64,000 nt of DNA from Paenibacillus sp. FSL M7-0420. Its GTDB lineage: Bacteria; Bacillota; Bacilli; Paenibacillales; Paenibacillaceae. The stretch spans positions 7,068,001-7,132,000 of the forward strand of contig NZ_JBBOCJ010000001.1 in NCBI RefSeq assembly GCF_038002345.1, read 5' to 3'. The notes beneath the pieces are model-generated. The model was not told where the DNA came from. It ran no database searches and saw only the letters and a list, made by a program, of their open reading frames with translations. Shown here in pieces: positions 18,075 to 26,505 of this stretch (its first letter is position 1; each line of letters starts with the position of its first letter). The position numbers and the translations under genes are program-made.

Positions 18075-18773
18075 TCAGGCGGAGCCACCTCCCAGCTGAT
18101 AACCGAAGCCGTAGACGGTCCGGATATATTTCGGATTCTCGGCATCATCCTCCAGCTTCTTTCTTAAGCGCATGATCGTCATGTCCACGCTGCGGCTGTC
18201 TCCCATGAAGTCATAGCCCCAGACGATCTCCAGCAGCTCATCCCGGGTATAGATTTTGTCCGGGCGCTTCAGCAGCGTCTCCAGAATTCTGAATTCCTTG
18301 GCCGTCAGGGCAACCGGAACGCCGCTTCTCTGCACTACCCTGGTCTCCAGATCGAAGGTCAGCTCCTCATGCGTAATCCGGGTATCTTCAGTATCTGTAG
18401 GCAGGCCGCTGTTCTGGGCTCTCCGGAGCACCACCTTGATCCGCGCCAGCAGCTCCCGGTTATCGAACGGCTTCGTCATATAATCCTCGGCCCCCAGCTC
18501 CAGCCCCAGCACCTTATCGATAATCTCATTCTTGGCCGACAGCATAATGACGGGAACCGCCTGCCGCTTGGTGATTTCCTTACACAGGTCATAGCCGGAG
18601 CAATCGGGCAGCATCAGATCCAGTACCACCAGATCCGGCTGAAAAGCCTCCAGGGCTGTAAGTCCCGCACTTCCGTTCTCCGCTGTCCGCACCTCATAAT
18701 TCTCTCTGCGGAGCACAAGCTCGATCAGATCTCTAAGAGCCGCTTCATCGTCGATTACGAGAATTTTGTTCAT
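18075..18773 (-). CDS. OmpR/PhoB-family response regulator
   Basis: Regulator of 232 residues: receiver with Asp8/Asp9, phospho-acceptor Asp52 (VVLDLMLPDCSG) and Lys in MTKPFDN, then a winged-helix DNA-binding domain (LTAKEFRILETLLKRP, DSRSVDMTIMRLRKKLE, RTVYGFGYQL). The ATG at 18773 follows GGAGGAGGG. It is cotranscribed with the kinase that begins at its stop codon. The likely target is the lipoprotein downstream, whose promoter carries 11-bp repeats. Confidence 0.94.
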   Translation of the reverse strand: MNKILVIDDEAALRDLIELVLRRENYEVRTAENGSAGLTALEAFQPDLVVLDLMLPDCSGYDLCKEITKRQAVPVIMLSAKNEIIDKVLGLELGAEDYMTKPFDNRELLARIKVVLRRAQNSGLPTDTEDTRITHEELTFDLETRVVQRSGVPVALTAKEFRILETLLKRPDKIYTRDELLEIVWGYDFMGDSRSVDMTIMRLRKKLEDDAENPKYIRTVYGFGYQLGGGSA

Positions 18774-18941
18774 CCGATCCCTCCTCCTATACTTAATATT
18801 AACACCGGCAAAGGACGTTAATCTCCCCGCAGCGCAGATCACCTGTTTTCACCGCTTTCCAAAAATAAACCTTCGCAGATGGTTCACCTTGCCCGCTTCT
18901 CAACATACCTTGAATAAACCAACTAGAAAGGGGACAAATCA

Positions 18942-19199
18942 ATGTATCTGCTCTGGGTAATCATCATAGGGGGACTCATCGGCTGGCTAAGCGGTAATCT
19001 GATCGGGCGTGATGTTCCGGGAGGCGTGCTGGGCAATGTAATCGCCGGGTTCATCGGCTCCTGGCTGGGCACCGAGCTGCTTGGTCCAAGGGGCCCTGTA
19101 GTAGGTGGCTTCCACATTGTTCCGGCCATTATCGGCTCCATCGTTGCACTATTGATCTTCTTTGCCCTGGCCCGCGGCGGCGCCTTCCGGCGCCGTTAA
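18942..19199 (+). CDS. GlsB/YeaQ/YmgE-family membrane protein
   Basis: Small membrane protein of 85 residues with three hydrophobic, glycine-rich helices (IIGGLIGWLSGNLIG, AGFIGSWLGTELLG, ALLIFFALARG), the pattern of the transglycosylase-associated family, which is linked to stress in other bacteria. Exact role unknown. AAAGGGG precedes the ATG. It stands alone, with a hairpin terminator downstream. Confidence 0.9.
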   Translation: MYLLWVIIIGGLIGWLSGNLIGRDVPGGVLGNVIAGFIGSWLGTELLGPRGPVVGGFHIVPAIIGSIVALLIFFALARGGAFRRR

Positions 19200-19229
19200 T
19201 CCTTCCCGCCGGCTGCTGCAAAGTCAACA

Positions 19230-19264
19230 CAGAGCCCCTCCTGTTCACCCAGGCAGGGGCTCTG
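19230..19264 (+). terminator. hairpin terminator
   Basis: CAGAGCCCCT and AGGGGCTCTG pair around a 15-nt loop, 31 bp after the small membrane protein gene. Confidence 0.7.
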
Positions 19265-19273
19265 CCATGTCAT

Positions 19274-19302
19274 CCTTACAGAATCCTTAGAATCTGCTCT
19301 TA
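19274..19302 (+). promoter_or_regulatory. possible response-regulator box for the ABC operon
   Basis: CCTTA occurs at 19274 and again 11 bp later at 19285, with a looser third copy (CTCTTA) at 19297, just before the ABC transporter gene. The spacing would suit the OmpR-type regulator encoded at the end of the same cluster. Weak evidence. Confidence 0.3.
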
Positions 19303-19331
19303 GAGTAGAGGCAGAGAAAGGATGATATACT

Positions 19332-20048
19332 ATGCAGGAACATATTCTGGAAATACAAGATCTATGTAAAAGCTTCAAGCGCCAGACAGCCGTCAACAAC
19401 GTATCGTTAACAGTCGCGCGCAATTCCGTCTACGGGCTGCTCGGTCCGAACGGTGCAGGCAAATCCACCCTGCTCAAAATGATTACCGGGATGCTGCGTC
19501 CCGATTCCGGGACAATCCGTTTCCAGGGGCAGGAATGGACCCGGAAGGACTTAAGCCGGATCGGCGTATTGATTGAAGCACCGCCGCTGTACGATAATCT
19601 GACCGCGAGGGAGAATCTCAAGGTACGCACACTGGCCCTCGGACTGCCGCAGTCGCGTATTGAAGAGGTGCTTGCTGTTGTCGATCTGACCGCTACCGGT
19701 AAAAAACGCGCCGGACAATTCTCCATGGGGATGAAGCAGCGGCTCGGCATCGCGATTGCGCTCTTGAACCAGCCGGAGCTGCTGATTCTGGACGAGCCGA
19801 CGAACGGGCTGGACCCGATCGGGATTCAGGAGCTGCGGGAGCTGATCCGCTCCTTCCCGGAGCAGGGAATCACCGTCATTCTGTCGAGCCACCTGCTCTC
19901 CGAGGTGGAGCAGACAGCCGACCATATCGGCATCATCGCAGGCGGCGTGCTGGGCTATCAGGGGGCGATCTCCCCGGATCAGGACCTGGAGGCGCTGTTC
20001 ATGCAGGTCGTAACAGCCCAGCGGAGGGAGGGTGCCGCTCATGCTTAA
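19332..20048 (+). CDS. lantibiotic-immunity-type ABC transporter ATPase
   Basis: ATP-binding subunit (238 residues) of a BcrA/NukF/MutF-type transporter that expels antimicrobial peptides from the membrane. Walker A GPNGAGKST at 38-46, Q-loop region GVLIEAPPLY, ABC signature variant FSMGMKQRLG, Walker B LLILDEPTNGLDP, and the switch His in SSHLLSE. Its end overlaps the next gene. It is followed by two permeases of the EpiE/MutE and MutG types and a two-component pair, the full LanFEG-RK immunity layout. Confidence 0.92.
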   Translation: MQEHILEIQDLCKSFKRQTAVNNVSLTVARNSVYGLLGPNGAGKSTLLKMITGMLRPDSGTIRFQGQEWTRKDLSRIGVLIEAPPLYDNLTARENLKVRTLALGLPQSRIEEVLAVVDLTATGKKRAGQFSMGMKQRLGIAIALLNQPELLILDEPTNGLDPIGIQELRELIRSFPEQGITVILSSHLLSEVEQTADHIGIIAGGVLGYQGAISPDQDLEALFMQVVTAQRREGAAHA

Positions 20049-20769
20049 TATCGTTAGGGCGGAACACCTGAAATGGCGGCGTACCTTCATTCCCAAGCTG
20101 GCCTGGATCGCTCCTGTATTCACTCTGCTCTTGTGCGCTGTTCTGATGGGCGGCGGCTTTTTTCAGAGCGGGTCTTACAACTGGTGGTACACGATGCTGT
20201 TGCCCGGAGCGCTGAGCCTGGTCTGTTCGCTGGCACTGCAGAAAGATGCGAAGCTGAAGTACCGGGGATTACTGGCCTTGCCCTTTACACCGGGAACGCT
20301 CTGGGCCGGCAAAATCCTTGCCTGTATCGGCTGGCTCCTGGCCGCCCTGCTCGTATTCCTGATCGGCGTTACAGCCGGGGGCCTGCTGTTCGGACAGACG
20401 ATTACACTGCTGAGCAGTCTGGCGGGCAGTATACTGATCTTCCTCACCTTCCTGTGGCAGATCCCGCTGTGTCTGTTCCTGGCTGCCCGTCTCGGATTAT
20501 TCGCAGCGGTCCTGCTGAACCTGTTTGGCACCGTTCTGGGTGTAGTTGAATTCGACAAGGGCGGCTTGTGGGACTACATTCCTTATACAATTACCTTCAG
20601 GCTCATGTGTCCGGTGCTGTCCATCCTGCCGAACGGCCTGCCGGTCCCGGCGGACAGCCCGCTGCGCAGCACAGACATGATTCTTCCGGGTACGCTGGTC
20701 TCTCTCGGATGGTTCGCCATCCTGTTCCTGCTCACCACCGTATGGTTCCGCAGACAGGAGGCGAAGTAG
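20041..20769 (+). CDS. lantibiotic-immunity ABC permease, MutE/EpiE type
   Basis: Membrane protein of 242 residues, about six helices, starting with the family-typical MLNIVRAEHLKWRRTF. The ATG at 20041 follows GGAGGGAGG and overlaps the end of the ATPase gene by 8 bp; a GTG at 20032 is the alternative. It would form the channel together with the MutG-type subunit downstream. Confidence 0.9.
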   Translation: MLNIVRAEHLKWRRTFIPKLAWIAPVFTLLLCAVLMGGGFFQSGSYNWWYTMLLPGALSLVCSLALQKDAKLKYRGLLALPFTPGTLWAGKILACIGWLLAALLVFLIGVTAGGLLFGQTITLLSSLAGSILIFLTFLWQIPLCLFLAARLGLFAAVLLNLFGTVLGVVEFDKGGLWDYIPYTITFRLMCPVLSILPNGLPVPADSPLRSTDMILPGTLVSLGWFAILFLLTTVWFRRQEAK

Positions 20770-20770
20770 C

Positions 20771-21529
20771 ATGAATGCACTTCCGGGCCTGCTCAGGGCC
20801 GATCTGCTCAAAATGCGGCGCACCCCGTTTCTCCTGTTCCATCTGGTGACCCCGCTGATCGGGGCTGCCCTGTTCGTGGCCTACTATTCCATCTCCCCTG
20901 CCAGTGAAGCGGGCAAGGTGATGGGGTTCATGCAGGCCGTCGCTTGTGCGTTTCCTACCCTCATCGGGCTGGTCTGTGCGATGGCGGCGGAGCAGGAGGC
21001 CGCCTCCGGAGGGTTCCAGGGGATGCTTGCCCTGCCTGCGGGCAGGACAACAACCTTTTTGAGCAAGCTGCTGCTCCTGCTGGGATTCAGCCTGGGGGCT
21101 GTCCTGCTAGTCTTCGTCCTGTTCAGCCTTGGCTTTGCCGGAATGCTGGGACAGGACCGCCACGGCATCCCCTTTTATCTCACCGGGTCTGTGATCCTGT
21201 TCGCAAGCAATATCCTGCTCTATCTGCTTCACTTCACAGTCAGCCTGCGCTTCGGACGGGGCGTCTCTATCGGCATAGGAATCACGGGAAGCCTGCTCGC
21301 CGCCCTGATGCTGACCGGTCTTGGCGATATCCTGTGGCCGTATATCCCCTTCGCCTGGGGCGGCCGCTTCCTCTCCCTGCTGGAGATTCAGCATTCGGGA
21401 GGCTTGCCGTCTTTTGCCGAAACGAGATTGGCCACCGGCGTATCCATCTGTATAGGAGCAACGATAGCTGCCGGCCTCCTCAGTATGATATGGTTCTACA
21501 AGTGGGAAGGCCGCTCTGCGGATAACTAG
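20771..21529 (+). CDS. lantibiotic-immunity ABC permease, MutG type
   Basis: Membrane protein of 252 residues with about six helices; the start LLRADLLKMRRTPFLLFHL is typical of MutG/SpaG-type subunits. The ATG lies 1 bp after the preceding stop, with GGAGG inside that gene. Completes the F-E-G transporter. Confidence 0.9.
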   Translation: MNALPGLLRADLLKMRRTPFLLFHLVTPLIGAALFVAYYSISPASEAGKVMGFMQAVACAFPTLIGLVCAMAAEQEAASGGFQGMLALPAGRTTTFLSKLLLLLGFSLGAVLLVFVLFSLGFAGMLGQDRHGIPFYLTGSVILFASNILLYLLHFTVSLRFGRGVSIGIGITGSLLAALMLTGLGDILWPYIPFAWGGRFLSLLEIQHSGGLPSFAETRLATGVSICIGATIAAGLLSMIWFYKWEGRSADN

Positions 21530-21562
21530 CTTACTAATCTGTAAATGAAGGAATTAATGATT

Positions 21563-22225
21563 ATGGCCAAAATACTTGTGGTAGACGACGAACCCGCCAT
21601 CCTGTCTCTGATAGCCAACGCGCTCAGTACCGACCGCCATCTGGTAACCACCTTCTCTGATCCCGCGCTGGTGCGCCGGACTGACCTCGGTGCGTATGAC
21701 CTGATTCTGCTGGATGTGATGATGCCCGGCGTGGACGGCTTCACCCTGTGCCGGGAGATCCGCACGGCGGTGGATTGTCCGATTCTGTTCCTGACGGCGA
21801 AGACGCTGGAAAGTGACCTGATGTACGGACTCGGACTGGGCGCGGATGACTATATTATGAAGCCCTTCGGTATAGGTGCGCTGAGGGCGCGGATCAACGC
21901 TCATCTGCGGCGGGAGAGCCGGGAGAAGCGCAACATGCTGTATATGGACCCTGTGCGCTTCAACCTCTCCGGTAAAGAGCTCTACGCCCGGGAGGACAAG
22001 GTGCCGCTGACCAAAAGTGAATATGAAATCTGCGAGTTTCTGGCCCGCCACCGCGGTCAGGTCTTCTCCAAGGAGAATATCTATGAAGGGGTCTTCGGAT
22101 ATGACGGGGAGAGTGACAGCAGCGCCATTACGGAGCATGTCAAGAACATCCGCGCCAAGCTGGGCCGGTACGGGCTTGAGGCCATCGAAACCATCTGGGG
22201 GATCGGATACAAGTGGAAGCTGTGA
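21563..22225 (+). CDS. OmpR-family response regulator (LanR-like)
   Basis: Regulator of 220 residues: receiver with Asp8/Asp9, phospho-acceptor Asp51 (LILLDVMMPGVDG) and the Lys in IMKPFG, then a winged-helix output domain (PLTKSEYEICEFLARH, AITEHVKNIRAKL, ETIWGIGYKW). In-frame ATGs at 21545 and 21557 are also possible; MAKILVVDDE is the natural receiver start. AAGGA precedes it. It likely switches on the F-E-G transporter when the peptide is sensed, as SpaR/NsrR-type regulators do. Confidence 0.92.
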   Translation: MAKILVVDDEPAILSLIANALSTDRHLVTTFSDPALVRRTDLGAYDLILLDVMMPGVDGFTLCREIRTAVDCPILFLTAKTLESDLMYGLGLGADDYIMKPFGIGALRARINAHLRRESREKRNMLYMDPVRFNLSGKELYAREDKVPLTKSEYEICEFLARHRGQVFSKENIYEGVFGYDGESDSSAITEHVKNIRAKLGRYGLEAIETIWGIGYKWKL

Positions 22226-23586
22226 AACAACGTAAAGCCGTGCGCCTGCGCACTTTTTTCCTGCACTATCTGCTGCTGCTCAGCCTGGGCACCGTTCTGC
22301 TGCTGGGAGGATTGCTTGGCGTATTCGCGTTGGCGTTCTCGTGGGGTGCGGTGCTGCCAGCCAACTATGACGAAAAGGAAATTGCCCTGTTCAAGCAGCA
22401 GCTGGCTGCAGGTGCAGCGGACACGGCTACGCAGGTCCCGGAACGGCTGGAGTACACCGTATTCACCCTGGACGGGAAGCCGCTGGCCGGCAATCTGAAT
22501 GCTAAAGAGGCACAGCAGGCCTGGAGAATTACCCGGCAGGGGGACTACAGAGGCTCCTACTTCTACACCACCGCCGAGCACGGACAGAAGCTGTGGATCT
22601 TCCGTTATGTCTTGACGCCGCAGTACGCTTCTCCATTGCTGCGCAGCTCGCTGCCGAACCCCCAGCTTCTGGCCCCCGTGCTCTTTGTGCTCGGGTTTCT
22701 GCTTCAGGCTGGCCTGCTCGCAGCCCGGTTCGGCCGAAAGCTCTCGGAGCGGATGGCCGGGCTGCAGGAAGCGACCGAGAACATCCGGCGCGAGAATCTG
22801 GAGTTCACCGTCCAGCCCAGCGGCATCCAGGAGATTGATGAGGTGCTGGGCTCCCTGGACCGGATGAAGGATGCCCTGCAGACTTCACTGGAGAAGCAGT
22901 GGGAGCTGGAGCGCTCCCGCAGGGAGCAGATCTCTGCGCTGGCCCATGACATCAAGACGCCGCTGACCATTATCCGGGGCAATGCCGAGCTGCTGCAGGA
23001 GATTGTAGAGACTGAGCCGCAGCGTGAATACAGCGGCTATATCCGCCGCAGCGCCGCAGACATCGAAGCCTTCGTGCAGGAGGTCATAGACTTGTCCAGC
23101 CTGCAGGCCGGCTCATCCCGCCAGCAGACTCGGGTCCCGGCTGCCGAGCTTATAGCCGAGCTGGAGCTGCAGATGATGGCCCTCGCAGCAGGCAGGGACC
23201 TGCAGACCTCTGTCCGGCAGGAGAAGCTGCCGGAATTCCTGTTCATTCACAAGGAGCTGCTGCTGCGGGGCATCATGAACCTGATCGCCAATGCGGCCGA
23301 ACACACGCCGACCGGGGGAAGCATTGCCCTGCTCGTCCAGGGCGAAGCCGGGGCGGTTCAGTTCACGGTTACCGATACCGGCAGCGGCTTCTCAGCGGCC
23401 GACCTGCGGGAGGCCACTAACCAGTTCTACCGGGGTGATCCGAGCCGCAGCTCCGGGAATCATCACGGGATGGGGTTATATATTGCGAGGTCTGTAGCTG
23501 AGCAACACGGAGGCAGTCTGCGCCTTAGCAATGTCTCCCCATCCGGGGGCGGGAAGGTCACGATGCGCATTGCCGCGCCTGAGTAG
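22213..23586 (+). CDS. sensor histidine kinase (LanK-like)
   Basis: Membrane kinase of about 457 residues. Helix 1 near 15-42, extracellular part to about 150, helix 2 near 151-172, HAMP, then HisKA with His245 (ISALAHDIKTPLTIIRG) and an ATPase domain (NLIANAAEHTP, DTGSGF, GMGLYIARSVAEQHGG). It starts inside the regulator gene: GTG at 22213, or GTG at 22222 whose GTGA overlaps the regulator stop. Coupled partner of the regulator; presumably senses a membrane-active peptide. Confidence 0.9.
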   Translation: MEAVKQRKAVRLRTFFLHYLLLLSLGTVLLLGGLLGVFALAFSWGAVLPANYDEKEIALFKQQLAAGAADTATQVPERLEYTVFTLDGKPLAGNLNAKEAQQAWRITRQGDYRGSYFYTTAEHGQKLWIFRYVLTPQYASPLLRSSLPNPQLLAPVLFVLGFLLQAGLLAARFGRKLSERMAGLQEATENIRRENLEFTVQPSGIQEIDEVLGSLDRMKDALQTSLEKQWELERSRREQISALAHDIKTPLTIIRGNAELLQEIVETEPQREYSGYIRRSAADIEAFVQEVIDLSSLQAGSSRQQTRVPAAELIAELELQMMALAAGRDLQTSVRQEKLPEFLFIHKELLLRGIMNLIANAAEHTPTGGSIALLVQGEAGAVQFTVTDTGSGFSAADLREATNQFYRGDPSRSSGNHHGMGLYIARSVAEQHGGSLRLSNVSPSGGGKVTMRIAAPE

Positions 23587-23596
23587 CGGCACATCC

Positions 23597-23665
23597 AGTT
23601 CGTGGCTGAATTCCATTGTTCTTAATATTGCTCTTCCTGCGTTCATGGATGATTTCCTCCGATTT
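23597..23665 (+). pseudogene. fossil fragment of an MFS drug-exporter gene
   Basis: Twenty-three codons in the gap after the kinase read SSWLNSIVLNIALP followed by AFMDDFLRF. This closely resembles the first-helix signature of DHA2-type major facilitator exporters (LNxTLLNVALPxIMxDF). No start, ribosome binding site or rest of the gene is present. Probably a leftover of a deletion; a chance match cannot be excluded. Confidence 0.4.
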
Positions 23666-23672
23666 AATAGAT

Positions 23673-24566
23673 TCAGACTTCTCCCCAGTTCCGCTGATAC
23701 AAGCGGCGGGAGGGTGTGTGTTCCGTATGCTCTGTGTACAGGTTAGTTGCGGTTACAAGCGCAGCCACCTTGTCCAGGAAGAACGCCTTCAGCAGCTCCT
23801 GGCCGAGAATCACCTCGTAGACCTGCTGCAATTCCGCCAGGGTGAAGCGCGCAGGCATTAAGTGCAGTGCGATTCCTGTTCTTTCCGTCTCCTGACGCAG
23901 CTGTTCAATGGCATAGGCAATGATCTTAGCGTGATCAAAAGCAAGTCCGTCATTGGACAAGACGGCATACTGCACCGATCTGGCCGCCGGTGCCGCCGTC
24001 ACCGTCTGTTCTACCACCGCAGTCAGCGCCTGGTTTGCGGCCTCCAGCCGCAGCTCATAGGTACGGGTGCGGATGCAGCCTTGCTCCAGCAGCTCTTTAT
24101 GCTCCTGCCGGAGCTGGTAGCTTACCTTGAACCAGGCCGCAGCCTCGGCATCATCCCCTGCCTCTAATTGGCTGCGGCGGCTGTCGACCAGCGCCATATA
24201 ACTGCTGCTGATCACCCAAGTTCGGGGGTCGCGCCCGGGATCGCTGAAGGTGCGAAGCTGCTCCAGATAGACGCCGCTAACCCCAGTCTCCTCATACAAC
24301 TCCCGCGCAGCCGCCTGCTCCCCGCTCTCATGCGGCTCGATGAAGCCGCCCGGCAGCGCCCACTTGCCCAGGCAAGGATGCCCGCCTCTGCGGATGAGCA
24401 GCAAGCGCAGCTCCTTCGCCACAGCCACGGGTATATGGTCTGCCGCTGCATCCGTGGCGGTGAAGATCACCATATCCGTAGCCACTGAAGGCCGCACATA
24501 ATCCCCAGGCCGGTACTGTTCCAGGAATTCCTGTTCCGTAAGTCCGTTACGATCTCTCAATTCCAC
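23673..24566 (-). CDS. NrtR-type Nudix protein (NAD metabolism regulator)
   Basis: Protein of 297 residues: a Nudix domain at about 35-165 with an intact Nudix box (GGFIEPHESGE, then RELYEETGV), then a C-terminal winged-helix-like region (FTLAELQQVYEVILGQ, ending RRLYQRNWGEV) typical of NrtR regulators. NrtR proteins bind ADP-ribose and repress NAD genes; many keep pyrophosphatase residues, as here. The GTG at 24566 is preferred because AGAGGAGG lies 8 bases upstream; a TTG at 24596 overlapping the previous stop is possible. Last gene of a pnuC-nadR-nrtR operon, which strongly supports a role in NAD salvage. Confidence 0.85.
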   Translation of the reverse strand: MELRDRNGLTEQEFLEQYRPGDYVRPSVATDMVIFTATDAAADHIPVAVAKELRLLLIRRGGHPCLGKWALPGGFIEPHESGEQAAARELYEETGVSGVYLEQLRTFSDPGRDPRTWVISSSYMALVDSRRSQLEAGDDAEAAAWFKVSYQLRQEHKELLEQGCIRTRTYELRLEAANQALTAVVEQTVTAAPAARSVQYAVLSNDGLAFDHAKIIAYAIEQLRQETERTGIALHLMPARFTLAELQQVYEVILGQELLKAFFLDKVAALVTATNLYTEHTEHTPSRRLYQRNWGEV

Positions 24567-24592
24567 ACTCTCCGCCTCCTCTGCCCTCTGGT

Positions 24593-25603
24593 TCAATGCT
24601 CCAGCTCACCGAAATAATTCCCGTACGGCTTGAATTTTGCCAGTACACTGTCCACCTTGCTTATACGTTCCGTAAGCGTGCCCCTAAGGGTTATATAGGG
24701 AATCCGCCGCTCCTTCAGGTCTGCGATAATCTGCTTGTGGAACACCTGCCGCTTCTGATCCCCGCTGCGGTCCCACGTATCGTCATACGGAATATCATCG
24801 TCGCACAGGAAGAACAGGTCATAGCGCTGCGCGTTCTCCAGGGCCAGCCGGGTTAGCAGCTCAGGTGCCTTCCCATGGTAATCCAGCGCATACATATACG
24901 TGGTAATCGCATTCGTATCGACGAATAAATACCTATTGGCGTCAAGCAGTGCCTGCTCTTCCCGCTCCAGATGCCCCACCGCGATCTCGTCAAAAGCCTC
25001 CAGCCCAATCCGGCGGTCCACCTGATGCTCTGTCCAGTAATCCCGCCCGTATTCACTGGCGAAGGCCGTACCGTATCTCCGGGCAAGTGCTTCGGTGATC
25101 GTAGACTTGCCGGTAGACATCGCCCCTACAAATACGACCTTGGTAATTAGATCGCGGTAGACTAGCCCGCTGACATAACCCCGGTATTGGTACGGGTCCG
25201 AGCGGACCATCGTGGCCGATACCGGAACCTGCACCCTCGCCTCATCCACCCGACGGTCAATAGCACCCAGCGCCAGACTCATATGTTCTCCGTAGAATTC
25301 ACTCGAATAAAAATGGGTCACCTGCTCGCCCTTCAGCAGCCCGAGAATATACTGCTCCTCCCGGATCTCATGCTCCCTGTCATCCGAGTATCCATCGGGG
25401 CCGTCCCAGGCCTCGATTACCCGGACGGCAGGATAGAGGCTGCGAATCCAGTTCGCCCGGATCTGCAGAGGTACCGGAGAGACCTTGGTCTCATAGATCA
25501 CCACAATCAGTTCGTCAACCTCCCGCAGCGCCGTCTCGAACATGAACTGGTGCCCTTTATGCAGCGGGGCGAACTTCCCGAGTGTTAATCCAAGTGTCTT
25601 CAC
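24593..25603 (-). CDS. nadR: NadR-like NMN adenylyltransferase / ribosylnicotinamide kinase
   Basis: Two-domain NAD salvage enzyme (336 residues). The N-terminal nucleotidyltransferase domain has GKFAPLHKGHQFMF with the HxGH motif. The C-terminal kinase domain has Walker A GAMSTGKST near residue 164. The first domain would make NAD from NMN and the second NMN from nicotinamide riboside. No N-terminal helix-turn-helix is present, unlike enteric NadR, so it is enzyme only; regulation falls to the NrtR protein downstream. ATGA overlap with pnuC shows coupling. Confidence 0.93.
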   Translation of the reverse strand: MKTLGLTLGKFAPLHKGHQFMFETALREVDELIVVIYETKVSPVPLQIRANWIRSLYPAVRVIEAWDGPDGYSDDREHEIREEQYILGLLKGEQVTHFYSSEFYGEHMSLALGAIDRRVDEARVQVPVSATMVRSDPYQYRGYVSGLVYRDLITKVVFVGAMSTGKSTITEALARRYGTAFASEYGRDYWTEHQVDRRIGLEAFDEIAVGHLEREEQALLDANRYLFVDTNAITTYMYALDYHGKAPELLTRLALENAQRYDLFFLCDDDIPYDDTWDRSGDQKRQVFHKQIIADLKERRIPYITLRGTLTERISKVDSVLAKFKPYGNYFGELEH

Positions 25604-26277
25604 GATAGCGCCTCCTTAGCACCTTTGTTCCAATTGTAGTAGCCGTAGACCGCATTGATCAGATAGGCGCTCCACATGACAATCATCAGCAGCCCCTCCC
25701 CGCTGCCTTCCAGCGTCCGGATCACCCAGAGCAGCACGGTGAACATATTCAGCACAATATAGACCAGCCACTGCTCCTTGAAACGGCGCACCATCAGCAT
25801 CGTTGCCACTACCGATAACACGGTAGTCAGGGCATCGATGTAAGGTGAATTCTGCGCAGGAATGAACGATAAGCCGAAGCCCAGCAGCAGCGCTCCCGCC
25901 ACACAGACTGCACCGGTGAGCAGGATGCCCCTCGTTTCCATATGGCGCATGGACAGCCTGCCGCCGTGCATGTTTCTTTTCCACATATAGAAGCCTACAA
26001 TATTCATCGGCACAAAAAATAGCAGATTCAGCATAACCTCGCCGAATAATCCGTTGATATAGGCCAAATAAGCATATCCGAACGTATTATACATCCCGAA
26101 TCCATAGCTCGCCAGCTTCCCCTTCGCCGTCAGCACCACGCATAGTACCCCGGTGATGAAGACCGTGAACCCGAAGAGCGAATCCTTGGACATCACCGTA
26201 AAAGTAACAGCGATCAGCGTAAATATCACCAGCCAGGCGAGTTCAAACCCGCTCCAGTTGCCGGGTGCCTTCTTCAT
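25600..26277 (-). CDS. pnuC: nicotinamide riboside transporter PnuC
   Basis: Integral membrane protein of 225 residues with about seven helices. Family motifs WLVIFTLIAVTF, YGFGMYNTFGYAYLAYINGLFGE (first part) and FYMWKRNM, and the end LINAVYGYYNW, match PnuC. It facilitates uptake of nicotinamide riboside, trapped by the kinase domain of the next gene. The ATG at 26277 follows GGCGGAGGG; earlier in-frame ATGs touch or precede the site. First gene of the operon. Confidence 0.93.
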   Translation of the reverse strand: MKKAPGNWSGFELAWLVIFTLIAVTFTVMSKDSLFGFTVFITGVLCVVLTAKGKLASYGFGMYNTFGYAYLAYINGLFGEVMLNLLFFVPMNIVGFYMWKRNMHGGRLSMRHMETRGILLTGAVCVAGALLLGFGLSFIPAQNSPYIDALTTVLSVVATMLMVRRFKEQWLVYIVLNMFTVLLWVIRTLEGSGEGLLMIVMWSAYLINAVYGYYNWNKGAKEALS

Positions 26278-26342
26278 GCTCATCCCTCCGCCCAATCCGC
26301 TTCTCCCGGAAGCTGATTACTTATTAACTAATTGATAATTAC

Positions 26343-26361
26343 ATTTTGTTAATATCAAAAT
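26343..26361. promoter_or_regulatory. candidate operator upstream of pnuC
   Basis: ATTTTG-N7-CAAAAT is an inverted repeat in the AT-rich promoter region 66 bp before the pnuC start. It could be the site of the NrtR-type repressor made by the same operon. The NrtR site of this lineage is not known to me, so this is a guess from position and symmetry. Confidence 0.3.
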
Positions 26362-26410
26362 AACAGAAATTTGATTGGGATGCAAGCCCGAATCATTGCG
26401 GTACATGCCA

Positions 26411-26441
26411 AAAAAGGGCCATTCCCTAAGGAAGGCCCTAA
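26411..26441 (-). terminator. terminator after Rpn remnant
   Basis: AGGGCC-A-TTCC and GGAA-GGCCCT pair around CTAA; read on the minus strand a T-run follows. It lies beyond the remnant gene that ends at 26506. Confidence 0.75.
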
Positions 26442-26505
26442 AACCTGTTATTTTCATTAACACAGCAAATAATATCGCCTGCCGTTTTGACAGCCTATTT
26501 CAACT

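Noticed and set aside
19230..19331. Lantibiotic precursor peptide gene before the ABC cluster
   Set aside because: Only a terminator and repeats fit in this space; no small frame with a leader-like peptide was found here or between 18843 and 18941.
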